DNA from: JAEUWI01 sp942492815
GTDB taxonomy: Bacteria > Hydrogenedentota > Hydrogenedentia > Hydrogenedentales > JAEUWI01
DNA: 64,000 nucleotides
Direction of reading: 5' to 3'
Assembly (NCBI GenBank): GCA_942492815.1
Contig: OW818658.1
Span: 7,068,001 to 7,132,000 of the forward strand
Shown: positions 26,845 through 34,669 of the stretch, one piece after another
Layout of the letters: every line of letters begins with the position of its first letter
How positions within the stretch are numbered: the stretch's first letter is position 1
Translations under genes and position numbers: made by a program
Notes under the pieces: model-generated
Database searches by the model: none
The model's input: only the letters and a program-made list of their open reading frames with translations
What the model was told of the DNA's origin: nothing

Positions 26845-26897
26845 AGGGTGGCCTTAGAGCGTTCCGAAGGATTTCGTGAATCTTGTACACGAGCTGA

Positions 26898-27563
26898 GGT
26901 CGTGACTGGGATAGCGTTCGAGTCGTGACCCTACATCCCCTGGGACAGGCCCGCGCATCGGCGTCAGGGACGTGGGTTGGGGTGGGCTGGGGAATTTGGA
27001 GTATTTGTGCCACGGTTTGGATTTCGGGCACGGGTCCGTCCCCGGGGACGTACCGCCGCACGGGCACCCGACACACGCAACATGATCGTGCCGTTCCTCC
27101 GACGTCCTGGCCGAGCGAAGCGCACGTATGAGCGGCGGCATGTCCCAGAGGATGTAAAGTCGGGACTCGCATAAATTCTGGTCGCAGCCCTACATCCCCT
27201 GGGACAGGCCCGTGCGTTTGCGTCATGGACGCGGGTTGGGGTGGGCTGGGTAATTTGGAGTACTTGTGCCTCGGTTCGGATTTCGGGCACGGGTCCGTCC
27301 CCGGGGACGTACATCCGCACGGGCACCCGGCACACGCAACGTGATCGTGCCGTTCCTCCGACGTCCTGGCCGAGCGAAGCGCACGTATGAGCGGCGGCAT
27401 GTCCCAGAGGATGTAAAGTCGGGACTCGCATAAATTCTGGTCGCAGCCCTACATCCCCTGGGACAGGCCCGTGCGTTGGTGCCAGGGACGCGGGTAGGGG
27501 TGGGCTGGGGAATTTGGAGAATTTGTGCCTCGGTTTGGATTTTGGGCACGGGTCTGTCCCCGG
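26898..27563 (+). repeat. 260-bp direct repeat with G-quadruplex motif, right array
   Basis: Opens with the same GGTCGTGACTGGGATA lead as the left array and contains three cores 259 bp apart. The quadruplex runs are GGGTTGGGGTGGGCTGGGG (26974-26992), GGGTTGGGGTGGGCTGGG (27233-27250) and GGGTAGGGGTGGGCTGGGG (27492-27510). The connector between cores includes GCATGTCCCAGAGGATGTA, which is inverted relative to the core start TACATCCCCTGGGACAGG. Orientation is the same as in the left array. Confidence 0.9.
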
Positions 27564-27637
27564 CGTTCTTGCAATGTTCCCGGTGGGCTGTGTCAAACTA
27601 TGGCCCCACGCATGTCCAACCCTCAGGAGTACCCGCC

Positions 27638-28681
27638 ATGACCCGCTTCCACGTCAACCGCCGTCAGTTCTTAGGGAGCGCCGCCGCGCTATCGGCCGCC
27701 GCAATGCTGTCCAATACCGCTTCGGCGGAGGGCGCCGTGGAGCCTCGAGTCGGCCTTACGCCGTCGGCCACGCACCCTGAGTTGAGGTCGACGCTGACCA
27801 TCGCTAATCCGTCGCGCATTCGCATGCTCCAGCTCACGGATATTCACTTCTACGGCAATGACGACCCGGCGATGGACCTGCGGACGCTGGAGGAGATTCC
27901 CCGCTTGATCGACAAGACGCAGCCGGAGCTCCTTCTCATCTCCGGCGATCTGTGGAGCGACAATCCCGACGGGCGCGGCGCGGAGTATCAGGCCTTTGCA
28001 CTGGACAAACTGGCGAAGTGGGGCGTGCCGTGGCTCTTCGTGTGGGGCAACCACGACCAGCTCGACGACTACGCGAAGGGCCACGATATCTTTCACGACG
28101 CGAAAGGCTCCCTCTATCGCGGCGGCGCGAGCGGCGGCAACTACGTGGTTGCGCTGCAGGACAAGACGGGCAACGCCTGCTGGGACTTCGTCTGCATGAA
28201 TTCCATGAACGGCGGGCTGCTCCAGCAACAGCGCGATTGGCTGAAAGCCCTCCCGGCGCAAGACTATCGCCCGACAGCGAAGAACGCCTTCGCCATTGTG
28301 CACATTCCCGTGAAGCAATACACCGAGGTGTGGGCGGCGGAGAAGACCGGAGGTGTGTTTCTTGAGGAGGTGTGCTCCTGGGAAGAAGACGGCACGAGCC
28401 TACCCCTCATCGACGCGCTGGGCACGGTGCGGGCTTACTTCTGCGGCCACGATCACGTAAACGATTACAAAGGCACCTGGGGCGGCGTCGAGCTGAACTA
28501 CGGCCGCGCAAGCGGCCACGGCGGCTACGGCGGCGACAAGGTGCCCAAGGGTGGCAAAATCATCACGGTGAACGCGGAGACCGGGAAATACGCTGCGGAG
28601 AGCATCCTGCCCGATGGCAGTACCTGGAACAGCGAGCCGGGCAAGAAGATCGACAAGGTGGACGCGCTGCCGTGGGCCTAA
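27638..28681 (+). CDS. Tat-exported calcineurin-like metallophosphoesterase
   Basis: Phosphoesterase of 347 residues exported folded. The N-terminus MTRFHVNRRQFLGSAAALSA carries a twin-arginine signal (NRRQFLG), and AGGAG lies before the ATG at 27638. The metal-binding blocks are complete: LTDIHFYG, SGDLWSDN, VWGNHDQLDD, VHIPVKQY and FCGHDHVNDY. The pattern matches the purple-acid-phosphatase-like/Dcr2 branch of metallophosphoesterases; substrate unknown. An in-frame extension to 27476 lies in the repeat region and is rejected. It is distinct from the phosphoesterase at 12865-14463, which uses a Sec signal and DTQ/AHVH variants. Confidence 0.9.
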   Translation: MTRFHVNRRQFLGSAAALSAAAMLSNTASAEGAVEPRVGLTPSATHPELRSTLTIANPSRIRMLQLTDIHFYGNDDPAMDLRTLEEIPRLIDKTQPELLLISGDLWSDNPDGRGAEYQAFALDKLAKWGVPWLFVWGNHDQLDDYAKGHDIFHDAKGSLYRGGASGGNYVVALQDKTGNACWDFVCMNSMNGGLLQQQRDWLKALPAQDYRPTAKNAFAIVHIPVKQYTEVWAAEKTGGVFLEEVCSWEEDGTSLPLIDALGTVRAYFCGHDHVNDYKGTWGGVELNYGRASGHGGYGGDKVPKGGKIITVNAETGKYAAESILPDGSTWNSEPGKKIDKVDALPWA

Positions 28682-28697
28682 GGGTGAGAGCAGAATC

Positions 28698-28727
28698 GAC
28701 CACGGAAGGGCACGGAATTTCACGGAA
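28698..28727 (+). repeat. CACGGA-type dispersed repeat, copy 3
   Basis: Copy of the 30-bp word found at 11733 and 12778, located 17 bp after the phosphoesterase stop. Confidence 0.8.
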
Positions 28728-28842
28728 GGAATTGCCGTGTTTTATCGCGACGTTCCAAATCAGCAATGATCTGCCTCCGATTGTACGGCGCATTTGTATT
28801 GCAAAGTTCTTCCGCGTCTGATAGTCTGAACGTGGAGGCAAA

Positions 28843-29718
28843 ATGAGTTTCAGATATCACACGATGCGAATTGGGGCAATGCTTCTCACAGCAACGCGGC
28901 GACTCCTCCGCTTCAGCGTAAGTGGCATTGGCCTCTGTTTGGTTATCGTGCTTGTTGTCGCGATAGTCGGCGGGCGGAACATTCGCGAATGGATTCAGAA
29001 GGGCCACGGATTTCCGGTGATATCGGAAATCCAGAACATCGAGCTGGCACTCACGAAGGTACGCTCCGATGCCGGGCGCAGCAGTCTTCGGGACCTGTTT
29101 GAACGTGATGCCTTCGAGAAAGTTTGTGCGTGGTATGAACTGCAGTACGGCGCGGACGCGTTCGAAGCGCGTACCGTTGTCTGTACCCGCGCGGTCCGCG
29201 CATTGCTCGTTTCCGGCCGGGGCGCGAAACTACCAGACGCGCACGATGACGATATCATGATCAATACGCGAAAGGCGCTGTCGGCCGATCTGGTTCACAG
29301 TCTTGGCACTTCCTATTATTCCGAACTTGGCAACGATCCCTGGGGCAATCCCTATCAGATTTTCGACGGGCCCTGGCCGAAAGAGATGGGCCTGAGACTG
29401 CTTCGGACCTATCGATTGACCGTATCCTCATCCCATCCTCCAGGGGACTCCGCGCCCGCGAACCCGGACGCGTTGACCGTCACCATCGCGGGGGAACACC
29501 CAGGCATACGCGGCGTTCCGGCGGAGTATACAGATATCTATATCTGGTCCCTCGGCGCCAACGGTGTCTCTGATCAACCGCGTTACGATCCTACGCACGT
29601 TTACGCGCCGCCCGCGCGTCAACACTACCGAAGCGACGCGCCCGACGAATATCTCGGCGGAGGTGACGACATCAACAACTGGGACAGGAACCAGAGCTTC
29701 ATGCACTTCTACAATTGA
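28843..29718 (+). CDS. Membrane-anchored protein with GspG-like C-terminal half
   Basis: Protein of 291 residues. A single transmembrane helix (SGIGLCLVIVLVVAIVGGRN) lies near the N-terminus without a prepilin cleavage motif. The C-terminal half has the signature of type II secretion major pseudopilin cores: LGNDPWGNPYQIFDGPWP, then YIWSLGANGVSDQP and an acidic GGGDDINNW, corresponding to the GNDPWGxPY, SxGADG and calcium-site segments of GspG. Here about 100 extra residues with two Cys separate helix and core. GGAGG precedes the ATG. It may be a diverged pseudopilin relative that is no longer processed, or an unrelated protein that recruited the fold. Confidence 0.7.
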   Translation: MSFRYHTMRIGAMLLTATRRLLRFSVSGIGLCLVIVLVVAIVGGRNIREWIQKGHGFPVISEIQNIELALTKVRSDAGRSSLRDLFERDAFEKVCAWYELQYGADAFEARTVVCTRAVRALLVSGRGAKLPDAHDDDIMINTRKALSADLVHSLGTSYYSELGNDPWGNPYQIFDGPWPKEMGLRLLRTYRLTVSSSHPPGDSAPANPDALTVTIAGEHPGIRGVPAEYTDIYIWSLGANGVSDQPRYDPTHVYAPPARQHYRSDAPDEYLGGGDDINNWDRNQSFMHFYN

Positions 29719-30147
29719 TCGAAGAACTCGCCTGGAGTGGCGGATGGCCGCAGACGAAGAGTTTTCCCACAGATTCTCACAGATCTGCGCAGATAAAGCA
29801 GAAATGTTCCTTCTAGTTTTGTCTGGCAATCCCCGGTCTTGATTTCTTTTCCTCTCAACCATTTCCCAGAATTGGCTGCTCTGTGACATTGTCCTCTTAT
29901 CTGTGCGAATCTGTGAAAATCTGTGGGACAATCTTACTCTGCAGGATACGAGAGGGACGGAAACTTACGGAAGGAAACGAGGGGAGATTTTCTTGACGGC
30001 TCCTCCGCCCTTTTGATCGTGACCAGAACTTGACCGCAAGAAACGGAGTTCATACCATCCCGGTTCGGGTTACAATGTGACAAGGCGTCGTGAGGCGGCG
30101 CGGCATTGCATTACAAACGAAACCCGACTTTCGAAAGCGCACCATTG
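29719..30147. other. 429-bp intergenic region with CACAGATT inverted pair
   Basis: No gene seen. Arms 29766-29797 (CCCACAGATTCTCACAGATC and on to GCGCAGATAAA) and 29896-29927 are inverted copies with a few mismatches. They follow the same 9-10-bp periodic pattern as the CACGGA family. A degenerate CACGGA-like stretch (GGGACGGAAACTTACGGAAG) lies near 29954. Confidence 0.6.
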
Positions 30148-31203
30148 ATGAATTCTTACTCGACCGAAGACGCCCGCTGGCGGGCTGTTGAAGATCGCGA
30201 TCCCCTGGCCATTGGCGCGTTCGTCTATGCCGTCGTGACCACCGGGATCTATTGCCGCCCCGGCTGCCCCGCGCCTTTGGCCCGCCGCAAAAACGTGCGC
30301 TTTTTCGATCACTGCGCGGACGCGGAAAACGCCGGTTTTCGGCCCTGCATACGCTGTACGCCCGAGACCACTGGGCTGAAAGAGCGCCACGCCGAGGCGG
30401 TTGAGAAGGCGTGCCGCGTGATTGAAGAGGCGGAGACGCCACCGACGCTCGATGAACTCGCGGAAGCCGTGGGGATAAACGCCTATCACTTTCACCGCAT
30501 CTTCAAAGCGCAGACGGGTGTCACGCCCGGAGCCTACGCCGATGCCCACCGCGCCCGGCGAGTACGCACGGAACTCCGGCGTGCGGACACCACCACGGGA
30601 GCCATTTACGATGCGGGCTTCAACGCCAGCAGCCGTTTCTACGAAAAGAGTACCACCATGCTCGGCATGACCCCGACGGCCTATCGCGCGGGTGGCGCGG
30701 GTGAGGCGATCCGCTTCGCCATCGGCCAGTCCTCCCTCGGCGCGATCCTCGTCGCGGCAACGGAGAAGGGGATCTGCGCGATCTTCCTCGGCGACGATCC
30801 GGAGCAACTCGCGCGGGATCTGCAGGATGCCTTTCCGAAGGCGGAAATCACCGGCGGAGACGAGGCCTTCGACGCGATGGTGGCCCAGGTGGCGGGCTTC
30901 GTGGAGCATCCCCAGCGCGGCCTCGATCTGCCACTGGACATTCGCGGCACGGCCTTCCAGCGCCAGGTCTGGGAGGCGCTCCAGGCGGTGCCACCCGGCA
31001 TGACCGCGAGCTACACGGAGATTGCCCGCCGGATGGGCCAGCCCAAATCCGTCCGCGCCGTGGCCACCGCCTGCGCCGCGAACAAGATCGCCGTGGCCAT
31101 TCCCTGCCACCGGGTCGTGCGCACGGATGGATCGCTGTCGGGCTACCGGTGGGGCGTCGAGCGCAAGGGCGCGTTGTTGCAACGGGAGCAGGAGGGGCGC
31201 TGA
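30148..31203 (+). CDS. ada: Bifunctional methylated-DNA repair protein / transcriptional activator Ada
   Basis: Full-length Ada of 351 residues. The N-terminal Ada_Zn_binding domain has the zinc and phosphotriester-accepting cysteines in GIYCRPGCPAP and FRPCIRCTPE. An AraC-type helix-turn-helix follows (about residues 90-175, with NAYHFHRIFKAQTGVTP). The C-terminal O6-alkylguanine methyltransferase has the active-site Cys in IPCHRVVRTDG and the FQRQVWEAL segment. It transfers methyl groups from damaged DNA to itself and activates the adaptive response. ATG 30148 aligns with the E. coli start; a TTG at 30106 is in frame but less likely. No alkB or alkA homolog is adjacent. Confidence 0.95.
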   Translation: MNSYSTEDARWRAVEDRDPLAIGAFVYAVVTTGIYCRPGCPAPLARRKNVRFFDHCADAENAGFRPCIRCTPETTGLKERHAEAVEKACRVIEEAETPPTLDELAEAVGINAYHFHRIFKAQTGVTPGAYADAHRARRVRTELRRADTTTGAIYDAGFNASSRFYEKSTTMLGMTPTAYRAGGAGEAIRFAIGQSSLGAILVAATEKGICAIFLGDDPEQLARDLQDAFPKAEITGGDEAFDAMVAQVAGFVEHPQRGLDLPLDIRGTAFQRQVWEALQAVPPGMTASYTEIARRMGQPKSVRAVATACAANKIAVAIPCHRVVRTDGSLSGYRWGVERKGALLQREQEGR

Positions 31204-31230
31204 CGGGGGACAGTTGGCTGTCCTCGGGCT

Positions 31231-31277
31231 GTTCCGCGGAGTGGAACGGTATACACTACCACGGAGGACTGTGGTAG
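31231..31277 (+). repeat. REP-like element 1
   Basis: Two hairpins in series: GTTCC-gcggagt-GGAAC and CTACCAC-ggaggact-GTGGTAG, with GTATACA between them. Same layout as the copies at 31355, 32116 and 49633. Confidence 0.8.
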
Positions 31278-31354
31278 CCAGGAAGTTCGGTCTCCTGTCG
31301 GATCGCACATGGCCGTGAGACGACGTGCCGTAGCAAAGCACCCCCAACCCCAAT

Positions 31355-31408
31355 GGTCTCGTTACCACGGTCCTCCGTGGTAATGCATATCGTTCCGCTC
31401 TGCGGAAC
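31355..31408 (-). repeat. REP-like element 2, inverted
   Basis: On the minus strand it reads GTTCCGCAGAGCGGAAC, ATATGCA, TTACCACGGAGGACCGTGG and TAACGAGACC in order. It is opposite in orientation to element 1, giving a BIME-like pair just upstream of the transposase gene. Confidence 0.88.
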
Positions 31409-31519
31409 AGGGGGCGTGAAAGCGCACCGGACTTCTTAATCGCGCCCTTGTAGAAAACCTCTCCAACGTCTTAGAATCTACCCAGAAGCATCCAAGAGAC
31501 CAGCCAGGAGGGGCATGTC

Positions 31520-32056
31520 ATGGGTAGAAGTCGTTATGGCATCGACGATCCGCAGGCAGCACACTTTTTCACTTGCACCATCGTGAACTGGCTCCCCGTG
31601 TTCACGCGCCCGGCGATGGTGGATATCGTCCTCGACAGCTTTCGCTATCTTCAGTCGGAACCGGGATTGAATATCTATGGCTATGTCATTCTGGAGAACC
31701 ATCTGCACATGGTCGCGTCGTCGGAGGATATTGGACGTGATGTGAAGAACTTCAAGTCGTACACGGCGAAGGAGATCGTGAAGTGTCTTCTTGAGCTACG
31801 GGCAAACACCATTTTGAAGCAAATGAAGTTTTACAAGAAGCGGGGCAAGGATGACCGGGACTTCCAAGTCTGGCAGGAGGGCTCGCATCCGCAGGAGATT
31901 ATGAGCTGGGACATGATGCGGCAGAAGCTGGACTATATTCACAACAATCCCGTGGAGCGGGGCTATGTCGACCTGCCTGAACACTGGCGCTATTCGAGCG
32001 CCCGGAATTACGAGGGCGAGGCGGGGTTGATTGAGGTGTGCAAGGACTGGGGGTGA
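31520..32056 (+). CDS. REP-associated tyrosine transposase (RAYT, IS200/IS605-like Y1)
   Basis: Single-stranded-DNA transposase/endonuclease of 178 residues. The HUH motif is H61-L-H63 in GYVILENHLHMVASSED, the catalytic Tyr is Y139 in MRQKLDYIHNNPVERGYV, and the RAYT tail RYSSARNYEGEAGLIEV is clear. GGAGGGG precedes the ATG. REP-like hairpin elements flank it on both sides (31231, 31355, 32116), the arrangement expected if this enzyme mobilises or maintains these REPs. RAYTs are usually single-copy, chromosomal and vertically inherited. The frame is intact with all catalytic residues, so it is probably functional. Confidence 0.95.
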   Translation: MGRSRYGIDDPQAAHFFTCTIVNWLPVFTRPAMVDIVLDSFRYLQSEPGLNIYGYVILENHLHMVASSEDIGRDVKNFKSYTAKEIVKCLLELRANTILKQMKFYKKRGKDDRDFQVWQEGSHPQEIMSWDMMRQKLDYIHNNPVERGYVDLPEHWRYSSARNYEGEAGLIEVCKDWG

Positions 32057-32115
32057 CGGGGACTGGTGGCGGGCCAGGGTCGGTTTGACGATAGCGAGGT
32101 GGTTTCCCTCGGTTG

Positions 32116-32169
32116 GTTCCGCGGAGCGGAACGGTATGCATTACCACGGAGGACCGTGGTAACGAGACC
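32116..32169 (+). repeat. REP-like element 3
   Basis: GTTCCGCGGAGCGGAAC, GTATGCA, TTACCACGGAGGACCGTGG and TAACGAGACC in series, nearly identical to element 2 read in reverse. It is followed at once by TTTTTT, so its second hairpin could also act as a terminator for the transposase gene. Confidence 0.9.
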
Positions 32170-32177
32170 TTTTTTGG

Positions 32178-32207
32178 GCCGCCAGCCTCGTTGCTGAGGC
32201 TGGCGGC
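32178..32207. terminator. Strong hairpin between convergent genes
   Basis: Perfect 12-bp stem GCCGCCAGCCTC / GAGGCTGGCGGC with loop GTTGCT, 11 bp from the stop of the minus-strand dehydrogenase gene. There is no T-run directly after it on either strand, so it may be a 3'-end stabiliser or a non-canonical terminator. Confidence 0.5.
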
Positions 32208-32218
32208 GTTCACTTGAA

Positions 32219-33202
32219 TCAGATCTTTTCCATTTTGCCGGACTTCACCGACTTATACGCCGCAACGGTCACTTCCGTCGCGCGCAATCCATCCAGGCCG
32301 GTGACGCTGGGTTCGATTTTTTCGTCTACAGCGTTCACGAAGTCCAGCACCAGGCCCAGGTCCGGGTTGTCGCCGTAGGAGGCCCAGGTGTGGCGCATGG
32401 TCGCGTCGTTGTAGACGTTGACCTTCTGGTTGAAGGCGTCGATGTTGAGCACGCCTTTGGTGCCGATGAATTCCATGGTCACGTCGCCCCAGGTGGGGAA
32501 GCTCTTGGCGCGGCTCCAGCTCGCGATGTGGGAGACTTGGATGCCGCCTTCCATTTCGAGGTTGAGCATGCCGAGATCGTCGGTCTTGATCTCCTTCTTG
32601 TGGAGAAGGTTGCCGTTTTCGCAGTAGACCTTGGTGAACTCCTTGTCGAGCATCCAGCGGAGGGCGTCGGCCACGTGGACGGTGTGGTCCATGGTGGCGC
32701 CGCCGCCCGCGAGCTTGTCATCGACAAACCAGTCGAAGGGGCACTGGCCGTTGTTGGTGCAGGCGATGGCGAGGATATCGCCCAGGGCGCCCGACTGAAT
32801 CTGCGCGCGCGCCTCCATCAGCGTGGGTGCGAAGCGGCAGGGGAACGCGGTGCCAAGGCCGACACCGGCCTTCTTGCACAGGGCGACCATTTCCTTCGCT
32901 TCCTTCACGGTGGGGGCCAGGGGCTTCTCGCAAAGGATCCACTTGCCCGCTTTCGCGGCGGCCTCCACCATCGCGCGGTGCTTCACGTTCTCCGAGCAGA
33001 TGATGACGCCGTCCATATCGCCCGCGAGGAACTTGTCCAGGCTGGCGGTGAACTTCGTGTCGAATTCCTTTGCCATCGCCTTGCCCCGCTTTGCGTCGTC
33101 GTCCCAGATCCCGGCAAGTTCAGCCTGGGGCAGGGCGTTGAGGCAGGCCGCGTAGCTGAAGGCGTGCATGTGGGCAAAACTCATAATGCCGATTTTAGCC
33201 AT
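32219..33202 (-). CDS. Gfo/Idh/MocA-family NAD(P)-dependent oxidoreductase, downstream member
   Basis: Dehydrogenase of 327 residues with an N-terminal Rossmann fold starting MAKIGIMSFAHMHAFSYAAC; the usual GxGxxG is replaced by a divergent MSFAHMH loop, seen in some members of this superfamily. The conserved EKP of the nicotinamide site is in WILCEKPLAPTVKEA, and a C-terminal alpha/beta domain contains GGGATMDHTVHVADALRWM with the catalytic His region. It probably oxidises or epimerises a sugar or inositol derivative. It is second in a two-gene operon, 16 bp behind a paralog, with AGGA before the ATG. A shared substrate pathway is likely. Confidence 0.88.
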   Translation of the reverse strand: MAKIGIMSFAHMHAFSYAACLNALPQAELAGIWDDDAKRGKAMAKEFDTKFTASLDKFLAGDMDGVIICSENVKHRAMVEAAAKAGKWILCEKPLAPTVKEAKEMVALCKKAGVGLGTAFPCRFAPTLMEARAQIQSGALGDILAIACTNNGQCPFDWFVDDKLAGGGATMDHTVHVADALRWMLDKEFTKVYCENGNLLHKKEIKTDDLGMLNLEMEGGIQVSHIASWSRAKSFPTWGDVTMEFIGTKGVLNIDAFNQKVNVYNDATMRHTWASYGDNPDLGLVLDFVNAVDEKIEPSVTGLDGLRATEVTVAAYKSVKSGKMEKI

Positions 33203-33218
33203 GATTTTCAGGTCCTTC

Positions 33219-34193
33219 TTAGAGCTTGACCGGCTGGCCGGTGGCATTGGATTTCAGAGCGGCTTCAGCCATCTTGACGGCCATCATGCCGTCCTCCGGC
33301 GTGACGCGGGGCGTGCGGTTGTCCTGCACCCAGGCGATGAAATCTTCCCATTCGCGCTGGTAGGGACTCTCAGCCACCGGGCTGGAGGGGACGACCATGC
33401 TGGGTCCCGAGCCCGTTTCACGGAGCATGGAGCCGATGGGGGCTTCCTTGCTGTCGTATTGGATCATGCCGCCGCTGCCGCAGATCTCCGCCTTCACCTG
33501 GAAGCCGCTGGGGTGGGCCCAGGTACCGAGGATGGTGGCGATCATGCCGTTTTTCAGGCGAATGTTGCTCTGGGAATAATCGATGCACAGCGGCTCGTTC
33601 TTCATGAGCGCCTGGCAGAAAATCCGCTCCGGCTCGCCGAATACGTAGCGCACCCAGTCCATGTCGTGGATGGCGCAGTCGAAGGTGACACCGCCGCTGC
33701 CCTTGTAGTCGGCAAACCAACTCTTGGGTCCGCCGGGGAAAAGGCCGCCGCGATAAATCTTCACATAACCTGGCTCGCCGATAGCGCCGGCTTCCACCTG
33801 GGCCTTCATCGTCTCGAACTCGTGGAAGTAGCGCACCACGTGGCCGACGAAGAGCTTAACCTTCGCCTTTTTCGCCGCCGCGATGGCCTTCTTGCAGTCT
33901 GCCGTGGTGCGGCAGAGGGGCTTCTCACAGAAGATGTGCTTCCCCGCCGCCGCCGCCGCCTCGATAAACATGAGGTGCGTGGTGGTGGGCGTGGCGATGA
34001 GGACGCAGTCGATGTCTTTGCTCGCGGCGGCCTTAAGGCCGTCGGTCATGGCCTTCGCGCCGTACTTCGCGGCGAGTTCTTCCGCCGCCTGCTTGGATTT
34101 ATCGGCACAGATAGCGATGTTGAGGCCGCAATTGGCGGCCATCTGGGCGTGTACGCGCCCCATGCCACTGCACCCGATGATGGCGACGTTCAT
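33219..34193 (-). CDS. Gfo/Idh/MocA-family oxidoreductase, upstream member
   Basis: Dehydrogenase of 324 residues. The Rossmann start MNVAIIGCSGMGRVHAQMAA has an intact GxxGxG-like loop, the EKP motif is in IFCEKPLCRTTADC, and the substrate domain has VTFDCAIHDMDWVRYVFGE with the conserved D-x-x-x-H. It forms an operon with the paralogous gene 16 bp downstream; the two differ at the nucleotide loop, so they likely use different substrates or cofactor modes. ATG 34193 directly precedes the Rossmann strand; an in-frame ATG at 34241 would add 16 residues with no family match. Sugar or inositol oxidation is the usual role. Confidence 0.9.
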   Translation of the reverse strand: MNVAIIGCSGMGRVHAQMAANCGLNIAICADKSKQAAEELAAKYGAKAMTDGLKAAASKDIDCVLIATPTTTHLMFIEAAAAAGKHIFCEKPLCRTTADCKKAIAAAKKAKVKLFVGHVVRYFHEFETMKAQVEAGAIGEPGYVKIYRGGLFPGGPKSWFADYKGSGGVTFDCAIHDMDWVRYVFGEPERIFCQALMKNEPLCIDYSQSNIRLKNGMIATILGTWAHPSGFQVKAEICGSGGMIQYDSKEAPIGSMLRETGSGPSMVVPSSPVAESPYQREWEDFIAWVQDNRTPRVTPEDGMMAVKMAEAALKSNATGQPVKL

Positions 34194-34335
34194 CGACGCG
34201 CGCACCCCGGTGGATGCTTGTTGTTGTCTGTTTGCAAACATGGGCCTGTGATTCTCCAGCCGTGTTGTGAGGGTTACCCCGATCTAAACGCCGGTAGGAT
34301 AACACAAGCGCACCACGATAGTTCGAGCCTGCGTA

Positions 34336-34360
34336 GGGGTCTTATGGGTCTTATGGGTCT
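34336..34360. repeat. 9-mer tract TATGGGTCT, short copy
   Basis: About 2.7 units of the same 9-mer as the 5002-6519 array, reading GGGTCTTATGGGTCTTATGG and on to GTCT. Confidence 0.8.
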
Positions 34361-34442
34361 GCATCCTGCAGCCTCCCCCTTCCTTTCCCCCTCGCGCTTC
34401 CGCCTGTTTCATGCTACACTAAGCTTGCTTCCGCTCACGGGG

Positions 34443-34471
34443 GTGGTCCCCGCGCGTGCAGGGGTTGATCC
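34443..34471 (+). repeat. Solitary sequence resembling a type I-E CRISPR repeat
   Basis: The 29-mer starts GTGGTCCCCGCGCGTGCAGG and ends GGTTGATCC. It has the length, the GT start, the CCCCGC/GC-GGGG hairpin and the TGATCC end of type I-E repeats, apart from one bulged A and an extra T. There is no second copy at 61-bp spacing and no cas gene, so it is reported only as a lone motif. A weaker look-alike lies near 34564. Confidence 0.3.
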
Positions 34472-34669
34472 TGCCCGAGCTATCATCCCCGCCGGCGGCC
34501 CGCTCATCCCCCATTTATACTGCGTCGCCGGTGGACCCACCCGGAAGCCCGCGTTCTCGCGAATTTGCCCCGCGCGGCGGGGTTGTGCCACGATTTTTTC
34601 CGGCACGCCCCGCCCGCGAACTGGGCAATGCCCCGATCATGCCACTACGACGAGAGAGGAAATCCCCCC

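Larger units (their letters stand above)
26469..27637. other. 1.17-kb intergenic region downstream of the sigma-factor gene
   Basis: No supported gene. It holds a perfect 36-bp inverted pair (26633-26844) and a three-core version of the 260-bp repeat (26898-27563). The remaining sequence is unassigned. Confidence 0.6.
31204..31519. other. 316-bp intergenic region with two REP-like elements
   Basis: Contains REP-like copies at 31231-31277 (plus) and 31355-31408 (minus), then the ribosome-binding region of the transposase. Nothing else recognised. Confidence 0.7.
34194..34669. other. 476-bp intergenic region between divergent genes
   Basis: Contains a short 9-mer tract (34336-34360) and a single CRISPR-repeat-like 29-mer (34443-34471). 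Promoters for the dehydrogenase operon and the sialidase-like gene must lie here; TACACT near 34415 is a possible -10 but has no clear -35. Confidence 0.5.

Noticed and set aside
23175..27563. 260-bp repeats considered as a CRISPR array
   Set aside because: Unit length, internal inverted ends and near-identical connectors do not fit repeats with unique spacers, and no cas genes are present.
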